Source: JBHELT01 sp046262935
GTDB lineage: Bacteria; Actinomycetota; CADDZG01; JAHWKV01
Direction of reading: 5' to 3'
NCBI GenBank assembly: GCA_046262935.1
Contig: JBHELT010000088.1
Span: 1-47,310, forward strand
DNA: 47,310 nucleotides
Each line of letters begins with the position of its first letter. Positions within the stretch are counted from its first letter, which is position 1. The notes below the pieces were generated by a model that saw nothing but the letters and a program-made list of their open reading frames with translations, ran no database searches and had not been told where the DNA came from. The position numbers were made by a program, and so were the translations under genes. This document shows, in pieces, positions 8,120-16,013 of the stretch.

Positions 8120-8468
8120 TCTCGACGATCGTAAGGATCATCTTGGTCTCTGCTAACTTCGGTCGCGAGATCACGACGACAGTGCTTTGGCTCATTAGCT
8201 TCGAGGGATGGACATCAGATGTATCCGTCTTGTTCCCTATGAGATCGATGGAAAGATCTTGCTGGACATCCAGCAGGTGATTCCGCTTCCTGAAGCTGCC
8301 GATTATCAGGTCCGCGTGAGAGTGAGATCGATGGGTATTTAGACCCTGTCGGAATGAGGAGCGCCCTGAATGATCGCAAGACGTTCGACATTGACCCGTA
8401 GCGGCGACAGCTAAAGTGGTACGGAGGGAACAGGGACCGAGTCCGGTCGGGGCCGAGGGGCAAATTGA
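8120..8468. other. Intergenic stretch with one possible very small gene
   Basis: No convincing gene covers this stretch. On the plus strand, 8208-8342 encodes a 44-residue peptide (MDIRCIRLVPYEIDGKILL onward) preceded by GAGGG. Its composition is protein-like, but its family is not recognised. Longer minus-strand frames here have composition unlike proteins. The region also holds the presumed promoters for the plus-strand gene at 8469 and the minus-strand unit starting at 8077 or 8119. No terminator hairpin with a T-run was seen. Confidence 0.3.
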
Positions 8469-8969
8469 ATGAATACGAGACGAGAACTTGATGTAACGAT
8501 CCTCGCCGATGGACTCGCGCTGGCCTACCACGAGGCACGAAACGTCAGGGTGCTGGGAGACTTTGTGGACCTTGAGGAGTGGAAGCCGCTATTGGACCGA
8601 CTCGGCACGAACAGGCTCGAAGCTTGGAAGCAGATCCAACCTACTCGCACATCGGCAGGCAAGGCTTCAACGGCCTTCGGCGCCCTCATTCAATTTGAAC
8701 AGGTGTTTCAGAAGTCGCTCATAGATCTGGCAGATTTATTCGCGAATCCCAACTGGCGCCACGCTTCGGCCTGGGGAGGCCATGCTTGGCGAGAGGTGGT
8801 CAGCATACTGGCAGCATTAGCGGAGGCAATTGAGTCACAATGTGAGCAAACCGCTTTCTTAGTGAACGAACTGATCGCCGCAAGGCACAACAACGGAGAA
8901 CTTCGAGCGAAGATCGTTGAATTGGATTCTGCCATCGGGGTAGATACTCCAGATCGCTGGAATGAGTGA
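8469..8969 (+). CDS. Hypothetical helical protein
   Basis: A 166-residue plus-strand protein whose ATG is preceded by GAGGGGCAAATTGA. It has no signal peptide or membrane segment. The sequence is mostly amphipathic helix: LEEWKPLLDRLGTNRLEAWK, a central FEQVFQKSLIDLADLF, then WREVVSILAALAEAIESQ and a C-terminal helix with ELIAARHNNGELRAKIVELD. I do not recognise a family. It is one of the few plus-strand genes here and lies in the accessory stretch between the toxin operon and the methyltransferase, so it is a candidate acquired gene. Confidence 0.55.
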   Translation: MNTRRELDVTILADGLALAYHEARNVRVLGDFVDLEEWKPLLDRLGTNRLEAWKQIQPTRTSAGKASTAFGALIQFEQVFQKSLIDLADLFANPNWRHASAWGGHAWREVVSILAALAEAIESQCEQTAFLVNELIAARHNNGELRAKIVELDSAIGVDTPDRWNE

Positions 8970-9402
8970 GCCCATGAACCAGCCAGTGAGCCTATTGCTC
9001 CCGATTGCCAAACTTCCCGCGCCGGCAAAGCAGTACTCCAACAAGGCTGTCCTGGAGGGCAATGAGACGTATGGGAGCGTTTGCGAGAAACTTCTCCGCA
9101 AGAAAACATTGACGGCCGAGCAGCACGGGTTAACGTGGCAACGGGAGGAAACAGGGAACTGGTGGCGAAACGGACTTACATCTCCTCCGGGAACATTAGT
9201 CTCGGTGGGCCAGAACGTCCCACTTCTTCACGTTGAACTCGGGCTCAGACAAGACACCCCCCACACGCAAATCGTGAAGTTTCCTAAGTTCCCCAATCGT
9301 CTCGTTGTGTTGGCTGTAGGACTTCCTCCTCCACAACGCTTGAACGCGTATCCACTCATCGTCCGCCACCTCGAAAAGAATCCGCAGCAATGCTTCATAT
9401 AA
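8962..9402 (+). CDS. Doubtful ORF overlapping the SHOCT-protein gene
   Basis: Encodes 146 residues (MSEPMNQPVSLLLPIAKLP onward). Its start overlaps the stop of the gene at 8469 by eight bases, a common coupling arrangement. Its last 207 bases, however, lie antisense to the SHOCT-domain gene, which is better supported. Only about the first 78 residues are free of that conflict. Either the true gene is real and overlaps tail to tail, or a once longer gene has been cut by a rearrangement, or the ORF is chance. No family is recognised. Confidence 0.3.
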   Translation: MSEPMNQPVSLLLPIAKLPAPAKQYSNKAVLEGNETYGSVCEKLLRKKTLTAEQHGLTWQREETGNWWRNGLTSPPGTLVSVGQNVPLLHVELGLRQDTPHTQIVKFPKFPNRLVVLAVGLPPPQRLNAYPLIVRHLEKNPQQCFI

Positions 9403-9762
9403 AGGGCTCAAGAAGTACACCGTCTCGCTGATACGGCTGGCCCTATAGGTGAACATGAATACTTTTCCGTTCGCTTCAATCTCAAGCTGTTGGACGAAGA
9501 CCGTCGTTGGCAGGACGATCCTCCGCTCCCAAGAACGAAGTGCTACGACGGCATCCAACCAAATGTCACATGCGGAATACCCACTTGGTGGAGATACATG
9601 GACTCGCTTAGTAGTAAGAAATGTCCGGCCTGGAACTCCTTCCAAATGGAAATCGGTTTCCGCGAGAATCCGTTCGTCGGGGTCAAGAATGGCCTCCAGC
9701 GCAGCCCGATTCGTGGCACCAACCCGAGTTTTCTTCTTCACGATGTGGATTCCAATAGACAT
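9196..9762 (-). CDS. PH-like plus SHOCT-domain protein
   Basis: A protein of 188 residues from the ATG at 9762; an earlier ATG at 9807 would add 15. The C-terminus, ETIGELRKLHDLRVGGVLSE followed by PEFNVKKWDVL, fits the SHOCT short helical domain (hydrophobic LxxLrdxGvLseeEFxxkK pattern). The central part LDPDERILAETDFHLEGVPG, with TFLTTKRVHV after it, looks like a bacterial PH-like sheet domain, a pairing often seen with SHOCT. It is probably cytoplasmic and oligomeric; the function is unknown. No strong ribosome site marks either start. The SHOCT call is good, the PH-like call tentative. Confidence 0.65.
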   Translation of the reverse strand: MSIGIHIVKKKTRVGATNRAALEAILDPDERILAETDFHLEGVPGRTFLTTKRVHVSPPSGYSACDIWLDAVVALRSWERRIVLPTTVFVQQLEIEANGKVFMFTYRASRISETVYFLSPLYEALLRILFEVADDEWIRVQALWRRKSYSQHNETIGELRKLHDLRVGGVLSEPEFNVKKWDVLAHRD

Positions 9763-9859
9763 CCGGAATCGCGAAAGAGCGCATTTCCACAGCACGCGAC
9801 GCTGCATATGCCGAATTGATCAACCCTCAATGCGAATTGTCCAACCTTTCCTGGCGGCC

Positions 9860-10270
9860 TCAAAGTCCGTCTTCCTGGCTAGAGTTCAAGTCCCTGAGCA
9901 TTTCGGCCCACTGTTCCTTCATGGGGTTCCAAGTCTCAGGTGGGATAAGGGTGCCCTTCACGCCGGTTAGTCTCGGTTTTACGATCAATCCACTCTCGCA
10001 TGACTTGCAGATCATGACGGGCCAACCATAAGCGTTGCCTGGCCACCGACCGCGATGCTCAAAGTAATCCTCACTTCCTCGCACCTCTCCCTTATTGCCG
10101 CAACCGGGACATTCAAGTATGGGTCTGCCCCAGGTCTGGTTGGTCGCTGATGGAGCGCGCTGGCTGCTTCGAGCTTCACGCAAGGACTTGTCCTTGTCGC
10201 TCGATAGAATTGATGCTTCGCCCAACAAGAAGCTCGCGCTCGAACTAAGTAGGTAGCGCGAGGTGTCCAA
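9860..10270 (-). CDS. Hypothetical protein with zinc-ribbon-like cysteine pairs
   Basis: A 136-residue protein opening at TTG (10270). Two CxxC pairs, CPGCGNKG (about residues 54-61) and ICKSCESG (about 87-94), are spaced as in a zinc ribbon. Aromatic residues (EDYFEHRGRWPGNAYGWP) lie between them. The C-terminal part PPETWNPMKEQWAEMLRDL is a short helix. No known family is recognised. It ends about 100 bases from the SHOCT gene on the same strand, and a duplicated 17-base sequence lies directly upstream of its start. Confidence 0.5.
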   Translation of the reverse strand: MDTSRYLLSSSASFLLGEASILSSDKDKSLREARSSQRAPSATNQTWGRPILECPGCGNKGEVRGSEDYFEHRGRWPGNAYGWPVMICKSCESGLIVKPRLTGVKGTLIPPETWNPMKEQWAEMLRDLNSSQEDGL

Positions 10271-10280
10271 TTGAGGGCCC

Positions 10281-10316
10281 TCAGGGAAGGCCGTTCAGGT
10301 CAGGGAAGGCCGTTCA
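10281..10316. repeat. Direct repeat, 17 bases twice with a 19-base period
   Basis: TCAGGGAAGGCCGTTCA occurs at 10281-10297 and again at 10300-10316, separated by GG. It lies between the methyltransferase stop and the start of the zinc-ribbon gene. It looks like a small tandem duplication; a regulator binding twice is possible but unsupported. Confidence 0.8.
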
Positions 10317-10414
10317 CCGGGTGCAAGGACTACGGGACTGGTCTCTTCATCGCTCTACGGCGATCTCAGGAAACCGATTTTTCTGGGAGGTCCTGTAGGA
10401 GGGACCTTCTTCGA

Positions 10415-11125
10415 CTACTTCGCAGTTCTGGCTGCCACAAAGAGGAACCAAGGCTGAGTCATGAGCCGCTGTTTGTGGCGGTCGTCGAGCTGATCCAAAG
10501 AAGCCGGCCTAGGCTCAGCCAACTCTTCGATCACGAACCCAGCATTTACAAGATCTCTGACGATTACGCTCAACGGCCGGCGCCAGAACCGTACCTGGTA
10601 GCTAGCATCGGAGGCACCCCATTCGTCGAGTATTTCTTCGATTGCGAAGTAGTCCGGCCGAGTGAAGTTCACGAAGTCGGCGAATGGATGGTGTGTGGAA
10701 AAGACGAAGCGGCCAGACGGCTTAAGGACACGCCGAAACTCTCGCAGCACTCTTTCCCAATCTTTGAGGTAGTGCATTACAAGAGACGCCACGATTCGAT
10801 CTAGGCTTTCGTCTGGCAACCATGTGAGGGACTGCTGCAAATCATGGTGGCGTAATTCAACTTTAGATCCCAGCCGAGCTCTCGCCAGCTTTAGCATGGC
10901 CTCGCTGCCATCGAGGCCGATAACTGAAGCGCCTTTATCGTTCAAGAGTTGGGTTAGGACCCCTGAGCCGCAGCCAACATCCAGGATGCTCAGCCCCGAA
11001 ACATCACCCAGGAGCTCCAGCATCGCTGGTCGTTCGTACAGCGCGTTGTATGGACCGCCGTCTGCGTAGACATCGGCGAATTTGTCGTATTGCGAAGCGG
11101 TAGGCGAGTGCCCAGGTTCTTCCAT
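10415..11125 (-). CDS. Class I SAM-dependent methyltransferase
   Basis: Set to start at the ATG at 11125, giving 236 residues beginning MEEPGHSPTASQYDKFADVY, the usual opening of the UbiE/COQ5-like group. Motif I is LSILDVGCGSGVLTQLL (about residues 45-61), motif II ends in GLDGSEAM, and SLVMHYLKDWERVLREFRRVLKPSGRFVFS in pieces is the motif IV-VI region of Methyltransf_11 proteins. The frame extends upstream to 11212 but that part is GC-rich and lacks a ribosome site. The substrate is unknown. It stands alone on the minus strand between the zinc-ribbon gene and an MBL hydrolase. Confidence 0.85.
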   Translation of the reverse strand: MEEPGHSPTASQYDKFADVYADGGPYNALYERPAMLELLGDVSGLSILDVGCGSGVLTQLLNDKGASVIGLDGSEAMLKLARARLGSKVELRHHDLQQSLTWLPDESLDRIVASLVMHYLKDWERVLREFRRVLKPSGRFVFSTHHPFADFVNFTRPDYFAIEEILDEWGASDASYQVRFWRRPLSVIVRDLVNAGFVIEELAEPRPASLDQLDDRHKQRLMTQPWFLFVAARTAK

Positions 11126-11215
11126 GACACGGACAGGATAGCCGTCGCAAGACGCGAGAAACCCGCCCCAGGCCGGGCCGGGAGGGCCGTGCCCGGCGGT
11201 CCGCCGTCGCAATCG

Positions 11216-12193
11216 TTAGTTGCGGGCGAAGTACTCGACGCCGTCTTCGCGGGTTTCGGGAAGGGCCCTGGCTTGCTCGACCAGAACGTCCAAGTGCCCG
11301 ACGACCTCAGACAGCGCCAGGAAATGATCGTATCCATTGACGTTTGGATAAAGCTCCTGTGAAACCTCGTACGCCGTCTTGCCGTCGTGGGTCAACCGAT
11401 CGAACACTACGTCGAGCCGTCTGGTGTGATGTTCCCTCATGTAATGGATGACCGAATTCGGATCGGTGATCACGGGGCCATGACCCGGGTAGACCATTTT
11501 CAGATCGAGCGATTCGAGCTTGTCGAGCGACTCCAGATACTGCTTGAGGCTGCGTCTTCGCTGCGCTGGCAAGTCGGTCTCGGGCTCCAGGATGGGTTCG
11601 AGCAAGGGGTTGGGGCTCACGTGCGGGAGGAGAGTATCTCCCGCGAACATCGTTCCGGTCGCAGGTTCAAAGAAGCCGAGGTGGCCGCCTGTGTGCCCGG
11701 GAAGAGCAACGGCGACGAGCATGAAATCGCGAAACTCAAAGATGTCGCCATCCTTGATCGGTTCGCACACGAGTTGGGTTACCTGATGCACCTTGGAGAG
11801 CTGGCGATCGCGCTCTGCCATCTCCTGAAGGAGTTCGGGGGGGAACCCCGCCTCGGTGAGCAAGCGCCCCAGTTCCCATTTCGTTCGGTTGTCGAATATC
11901 CGGGCGATCTCTTCTTCCCCCATATAAGCGATCGCGCCCGACATCTTCATGATGGTGGGAACAAGGCCGTAATGGTCAGGGTGGGCGTGAGTGATCAAGA
12001 TCCTTTGTACGCTCTCCAAGAACAAACCCTTCGCCGCGAAGCCCAGCTTCAAGGCGTTCTCTGAATCGACTGTGTTAACGCCCGCGTCGATGACGGTGAT
12101 GGGGTCATCGATGATCGCGTACGCGTTGACGGGGCCCACCGCGTATGGGGTTGGGAGCGAGAAGGTTTCTATCGGAAGGATCGTTTCTAACAT
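11216..12193 (-). CDS. MBL-fold metallohydrolase
   Basis: Start chosen at the ATG at 12193 (325 residues, MLETILPIETFSLPTPYAVG onward); the open frame extending to 12331 runs through a palindromic repeat and is not protein-like. Metal-binding motifs of the metallo-beta-lactamase fold are complete: ITHAHPDHYG (about residues 67-76), LPGHTGGHLGF, FAGDTLL and YPGHGPVI. This resembles the glyoxalase II / RNase Z branch that cleaves thioesters or phosphodiesters. A C-terminal helical domain with HYMREHHTRRLDVVFD follows, as in MBL proteins of the LACTB2-like group. The substrate is not identifiable. Confidence 0.85.
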   Translation of the reverse strand: MLETILPIETFSLPTPYAVGPVNAYAIIDDPITVIDAGVNTVDSENALKLGFAAKGLFLESVQRILITHAHPDHYGLVPTIMKMSGAIAYMGEEEIARIFDNRTKWELGRLLTEAGFPPELLQEMAERDRQLSKVHQVTQLVCEPIKDGDIFEFRDFMLVAVALPGHTGGHLGFFEPATGTMFAGDTLLPHVSPNPLLEPILEPETDLPAQRRRSLKQYLESLDKLESLDLKMVYPGHGPVITDPNSVIHYMREHHTRRLDVVFDRLTHDGKTAYEVSQELYPNVNGYDHFLALSEVVGHLDVLVEQARALPETREDGVEYFARN

Positions 12194-12282
12194 CACATTC
12201 AGGATATCCGCGAAAAGCGGCCCCCGTTCTGGGGCTGCCGATGCCGATTGGGGCCCGGCCCGCGACGCGGTTCGCCGGGGGC

Positions 12283-12306
12283 AAAACGATTCCGCGGAAG
12301 CGTTTT
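12283..12306. repeat. Palindromic repeat, copy 1
   Basis: A 24-base near-perfect palindrome with core CGATTCCGCGGAAGCG flanked by AAAA and TTTT; only the A/G pair at positions 7 and 18 breaks the symmetry. It lies upstream of the MBL gene. The other copies are at 12346, 13843 and 16183. Confidence 0.9.
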
Positions 12307-12345
12307 TGTTGCGGATCCCGGCATGCGGCACGGCTTGGCAGGCCC

Positions 12346-12367
12346 AAACGATTCCGCGGAAGCGTTT
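12346..12367. repeat. Palindromic repeat, copy 2
   Basis: Same core as copy 1, flanked by AAA and TTT, then three more T and a T-rich tract. It would look like an intrinsic terminator on the plus strand, but no plus-strand gene lies upstream. It sits about 115 bases before the DUF222-HNH gene. Confidence 0.9.
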
Positions 12368-12481
12368 TTTCTTTGTCTTTTTTTGCAGTCGCCCATCGCA
12401 GCACGCAGTTTTGTCAGTACCCCCTTCTAATATGAATGGTGGGAGCGCTGAGCAGAAACGCCGAATGGAAGGAGGCCCAAA

Positions 12482-13843
12482 GTGGCTTCAGAACCAACGC
12501 GCACCACTGCGGCTGATACCCAAGATCCATCGGGCATGCCGCCTGACTCAGACGAACCACCAGACATGCCAACCGAGCGTTTGGAGTCGGAGATCGTGCG
12601 CTTCTCGGCCCACATCGCCGCCGCCACATGCCGGTGGCTTTTGCTGATCGCCGAATTCGACCGACGGGGCGCGTATGGCGCATGGGACGCCCGAAACACC
12701 GCGTCCTGGCTAGCCCTTCAGTGCGGCATCGACCCGATAACCGCCCGCGAGCATGTTCGGGTAGCCAGGGCCCTCGTCAAACTTCCTTTAACGCGCAGTT
12801 TGTTCTCCGAGGGAAGGCTCTCCTATTCCAAGGTCCGTGCTCTCACGCGGGTGGGGACCGAACGGAACGAAGAGTCGCTCTTACAAGTCGCGCGATACGG
12901 CACTGCGGCTCAACTCGAACGCCTCGTTCGCAAGTGCAAGCGGTGGTTGCCCTCAGAGAGCCAGGGCGAAGAGGAGTTCAGGAACCGTTTCATGCGATAC
13001 CACGAACAAGAAGATGGGACCGTGATCATCGTGGCACAACTATGTGCCGAGGATGCCGCAGTATTCAAGGCCGCCATCGAAGCTACCAAGAACAAACTAG
13101 GCACACGCAAGGGTGATCTTTCTGTAGAGCATGCCCCAGGGTTCACTTATGAGCCCTGGAGCGCGAGCAACGCCGACGCACTCGTCGCCCTATCGAAGAT
13201 GGCATTGTCGAATGAGGGGGTAAGCAGGTCGGCGATGGACGCCTACTGCGTCGTAGTCCACGTTGATGATAAGGACTTGAGAGGCGAAGACAAGCCGAAG
13301 CCTGTCCTGCGAGGGGAACTCGACGACGGCAAACCATTAGCCGATCAGACCGTCAGACGGATCTGTTGTGACGCGCGTCTACAAGCGATGATCCACGACA
13401 AATCAGGCATGACTCTTGGTATCGGGCGTACATCCCGAACGGTTCCCCGATGGCTCCGGCGTGCATTGCATCATCGCGATAAGGGTTGCCGCTTCCCGGA
13501 TTGTTCGCACCAGATGTTCTTGCTGGCGCATCACATCATCCACTGGTCCGATGGGGGCCCCACCGACCTCGATAACTTGGTGGAACTCTGCTGGTTCCAC
13601 CATCACCTCGTCCACGAAGGGGGCTACAAAGTTGAATTCAAAGCGGGACAGGCCATATCCGTGACCGCATCCAAACCACGACGGCGCCCACTCGATAGTG
13701 ATGAACCAAAAGGGTGGCGTCTGGAAGACGAACTAGGAGTCAGCATCGACGACTACGCAGGCATGACCGAATGCATGGGTGATCGTTTGGATATGGGCTA
13801 CGTCTTAGACATCATCGCCCGCGACGGACCGGTTGCGGCATGA
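12482..13843 (+). CDS. DUF222 and HNH endonuclease domain protein (13E12 repeat family type)
   Basis: A 453-residue protein starting at GTG with GGAGG eight bases upstream. The N-terminal 300 residues match the DUF222 pattern of actinobacterial 13E12-type proteins: WLLLIAEFDRRGAYGAWDAR, SWLALQCGIDPITAREHVRV and GRLSYSKVRALTRV. The C-terminus is an HNH nuclease: CRFPDCSHQM, then LAHHIIHWSDGGPTDLDNLV, then LCWFHHHLVHEGG. These hold the paired histidines, the asparagine and the cysteines of the metal-binding finger. Such genes are multicopy and mobile-looking in actinobacteria, but their biological role is not established. Copies of one palindrome lie just before this gene and overlapping its stop codon. 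Confidence 0.9.
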   Translation: MASEPTRTTAADTQDPSGMPPDSDEPPDMPTERLESEIVRFSAHIAAATCRWLLLIAEFDRRGAYGAWDARNTASWLALQCGIDPITAREHVRVARALVKLPLTRSLFSEGRLSYSKVRALTRVGTERNEESLLQVARYGTAAQLERLVRKCKRWLPSESQGEEEFRNRFMRYHEQEDGTVIIVAQLCAEDAAVFKAAIEATKNKLGTRKGDLSVEHAPGFTYEPWSASNADALVALSKMALSNEGVSRSAMDAYCVVVHVDDKDLRGEDKPKPVLRGELDDGKPLADQTVRRICCDARLQAMIHDKSGMTLGIGRTSRTVPRWLRRALHHRDKGCRFPDCSHQMFLLAHHIIHWSDGGPTDLDNLVELCWFHHHLVHEGGYKVEFKAGQAISVTASKPRRRPLDSDEPKGWRLEDELGVSIDDYAGMTECMGDRLDMGYVLDIIARDGPVAA

Positions 13844-13866
13844 GAACGATTCCGCGGAAGCGTTTT
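13843..13866. repeat. Palindromic repeat, copy 3
   Basis: The same core starts on the last base of the HNH gene's TGA and lies between that gene and the convergent enoyl-CoA hydratase gene. The outer bases are AGAA and TTTT. Placement between convergent genes would suit a two-way terminator, but copies 1, 2 and 4 are not so placed. Confidence 0.9.
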
Positions 13867-13891
13867 CATCGAGCGTCGGATCGACGAGCGA

Positions 13892-14674
13892 TCATCGCCC
13901 TACGAACTCGGCCTTGCCTGGACCGTTTTCGAAGAACGATTTCACCCCGATCGTTCGGTCCTCGGTCGCGAACAGAGCAGCGAATGCCGAACGCTCTATC
14001 GTAAGACCCGTGTTGATATCCGCGGCCATGCCGCGGTCGATAGCGAGCTTCGCGGCCTTCAAGGCAACGAGGGGGCCCTTGGCATAGCGCTGCGCGGCGG
14101 CCATCGCTTTTTCGAAGACCTCTCCTGCCGGAAATACCCTGTCTACCAGTCCGATCCGCAGAGCCTCTTCGGCGCTGATCGGTCGACCCATGTAAACGAG
14201 TTCTTTCGCTCGGGATACGCCGACTAACCGGGGCAATCTCTGGGTTCCCCCTGCGCCTGGGATTATGCCGAGCAAGATCTCTGGCTGGCCTAGTTGCGAA
14301 TCCTCGGCGGCGAAGCGGAAGTCGGCAGTCATCGCCAACTCACAGCCTCCCCCCAGGGCATAGCCATTGATGGCAGCGATCGTGACTTTCGGCATCTCAG
14401 CCAATGCGGTGAATGTGTCTTGCAGATACTTGCCGTAGTGGAAGATCCCGGCCGCATCTGACTCAGTGAATTCATTGATGTCAGCCCCCGCGGCGAAGAT
14501 CGATTCACCGCCCCAGATGACGACGGCCTTTACCTCCTCGGATACCCCGGCCTCGATCGCCACGTCCGCCAATTCTTTAACAACCGCTCGGCTGAGTGCG
14601 TTCATCGGGGGCCGCTGCAACTTGATCACGCCAACGCCGTCGGTTACTTGAAGATCTACGAATTCGCCCATCAT
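13892..14674 (-). CDS. Enoyl-CoA hydratase/isomerase (crotonase family)
   Basis: A 260-residue protein beginning MMGEFVDLQV; the second ATG at 14671 is an equally good start. It adds water to 2-enoyl-CoA in beta-oxidation or a related pathway. Crotonase features are FAAGADINEF (CoA-binding loop), AAINGYALGGGCELAMTADF (oxyanion hole, about residues 97-116), and GQPEILLGIIPGAGGTQRLP (about 127-146) with the first catalytic glutamate and the GAGGTQRL signature. The second conserved acidic position follows in the LVDRVFPAGEV region. It fits with the ETF, MCM and MeaB genes of the window, but crotonases vary in reaction and the exact substrate is unknown. Confidence 0.9.
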   Translation of the reverse strand: MMGEFVDLQVTDGVGVIKLQRPPMNALSRAVVKELADVAIEAGVSEEVKAVVIWGGESIFAAGADINEFTESDAAGIFHYGKYLQDTFTALAEMPKVTIAAINGYALGGGCELAMTADFRFAAEDSQLGQPEILLGIIPGAGGTQRLPRLVGVSRAKELVYMGRPISAEEALRIGLVDRVFPAGEVFEKAMAAAQRYAKGPLVALKAAKLAIDRGMAADINTGLTIERSAFAALFATEDRTIGVKSFFENGPGKAEFVGR

Positions 14675-14712
14675 TTCCTCCAGTCATTACAGCGATGCGT
14701 GACCCTTGAACG

Positions 14713-15342
14713 ATGCTGCGAGAGGGACGCGCCGAAGACCGCACTCTATCCGAGAGGCTTAATATCATTACAAGCGTGAACACCGACGTTATCGAGATCC
14801 TCCGACAAAGGCTTCTCACTTATCCCTTACAGGATCGAACGCCTGGGGCCCGACCCGCTTCGGTCCTGGTGCCGATCTTGAGGTCCCCGGAACCGACCTT
14901 GGTATTCACGCGGCGAACCGAGGATCTTTCGAGTCATCGAGGAGAGATCTCGTTCCCTGGGGGCCGAACAGATGACGGCGAACACGCGATGCAAGGCGCC
15001 CTGCGTGAAGCCAACGAAGAGCTGGGGATAATCCCGGACCGCGTCGAAGTCCTTGGACGATTACCGGCCGTCTTGACAGTGGTGAGTGGCTACGAGATAG
15101 AGCCGTGGGTCGGGATCATCCCGCGCGACCACTTCATACCGAACCCCAAGGAAGTCGCAGAGGTACTCGAAGTTCCCGTAAGTGTGTTGATGGCTTCACT
15201 GACCAAGCGATCACAAAAGTTCATCCGAGATGGACACATGTATACGAACCCAGCATTCGACGTGGGCATCAATGTGATCTGGGGAGCGACCGCCCGGATC
15301 GTCAACCTGCTCTTGGAGTTGATCGATGAAGGCCCCCGCTGA
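14713..15342 (+). CDS. NUDIX hydrolase, CoA-pyrophosphatase type
   Basis: A protein of up to 209 residues. The NUDIX box is complete at residues 84-106 (G, five residues, E, seven residues, REANEELGI). It is preceded by LSSHRGEISFPGG, the extra motif of the NudL/YeaB group that cleaves CoA or its derivatives into phosphopantetheine and 3',5'-ADP. An internal GTG at 14776 (VNTDVIEILRQRL) is a possible alternative start; no strong ribosome site decides between them. It is divergent from the enoyl-CoA hydratase gene, with a short shared intergenic gap. Removal of damaged CoA thioesters would suit the surrounding acyl-CoA genes, but this is inference. Confidence 0.85.
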   Translation: MLREGRAEDRTLSERLNIITSVNTDVIEILRQRLLTYPLQDRTPGARPASVLVPILRSPEPTLVFTRRTEDLSSHRGEISFPGGRTDDGEHAMQGALREANEELGIIPDRVEVLGRLPAVLTVVSGYEIEPWVGIIPRDHFIPNPKEVAEVLEVPVSVLMASLTKRSQKFIRDGHMYTNPAFDVGINVIWGATARIVNLLLELIDEGPR

Positions 15343-15365
15343 GTGGCTCTGATAGCCTCGCCGCA

Positions 15366-16013
15366 ATGAAGAGATTTTGGGGGGCGCTCATCGCCGTATT
15401 CATCAGCATGGGATCGGTGACACCAGCGATCGGAGCACCCGCTGTGCAGAGAGACATCATCATTAGCAACGCCACTTATGTTCATGGCAGCCCGACTGCG
15501 AACATCGGCGACACGATCAAGTGGATCAATGACGACGAGTCAGCTCCTACCGGGCCGGGCCCGCATACCGTGACCTCAGATCCGGCGTCGGTCGAACAAT
15601 TCGATTCGAGCCCGAACTGTCAGCCTCCCTCCCCCATCGGCTGCATGGGCAAGGGCGACACATTCACTTTGTCGATCAAGAAGGCGGGTTCGTACACATA
15701 CCATTGCAAGGTTCATTCCTCGATGAAGGGCACCATCACGGTTAACGCCCCACCGAGTCCTCCACCCTCCCCGTCTGCTTCGCCCAAGCCCTCGCCGTCG
15801 CCGTCGGCGAAACCTTCGCCTACGCCGACTTCGACCGTCAGCCCATCGCCCACCGGTTCGCCGGGGGTAACGGGAACCGTCACCGCTTCCAATGACAAGC
15901 CAAAGCCAAAGAAGGGTGGACTCTCCGCTATAGCGATCGCAGCTATCGCCGCTGGTGGGGTGGCTGCTTTGAGCGGCGTCGGACTGTTCTTCTTACGCAA
16001 GACACCGGCTTGA
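15366..16013 (+). CDS. Membrane-tethered cupredoxin (plastocyanin/azurin-like blue copper protein)
   Basis: A 215-residue exported protein. Residues 1-23 are a signal peptide (ALIAVFISMGSVTPAIGA). Residues 28-126 form a cupredoxin with the copper ligands H67 (GPGPHTVTS), C114, H117 and M120 (YHCKVHSSMKG). Residues 129-170 form a Pro/Ser/Thr linker of the PSPSPS type, and residues 184-208 form a C-terminal membrane helix (SAIAIAAIAAGGVAALSGVG) followed by a basic tail. The copper domain is thus held outside the membrane on a flexible arm, suiting electron transfer. It starts 24 bases after the NUDIX gene and overlaps the next small membrane protein gene by four bases. Confidence 0.88.
   Translation: MKRFWGALIAVFISMGSVTPAIGAPAVQRDIIISNATYVHGSPTANIGDTIKWINDDESAPTGPGPHTVTSDPASVEQFDSSPNCQPPSPIGCMGKGDTFTLSIKKAGSYTYHCKVHSSMKGTITVNAPPSPPPSPSASPKPSPSPSAKPSPTPTSTVSPSPTGSPGVTGTVTASNDKPKPKKGGLSAIAIAAIAAGGVAALSGVGLFFLRKTPA

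Larger units (their letters stand above)
12194..12481. other. Divergent intergenic region holding two palindromic repeat copies
   Basis: Lies between the minus-strand MBL gene and the plus-strand DUF222-HNH gene and must hold both promoters. It contains two copies of the CGATTCCGCGGAAGCG palindrome 63 bases apart. The second is followed by a T-rich run (12364-12384). Reading frames here give compositions unlike real proteins. Clear -35/-10 boxes could not be assigned. Confidence 0.6.

Noticed and set aside
7986..8531. Minus-strand frame of 181 codons beside the toxin operon
   Set aside because: Its composition is Ser/His/Arg-rich and not protein-like, and it overlaps a better small ORF.
11387..12064. 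Plus-strand open frame of 225 codons
   Set aside because: It is antisense to the MBL hydrolase gene, whose metal motifs are complete.
12346..12384. Intrinsic terminator at palindrome copy 2
   Set aside because: The T-run fits, but no plus-strand gene lies upstream to be terminated, and the same palindrome occurs upstream of and inside genes.
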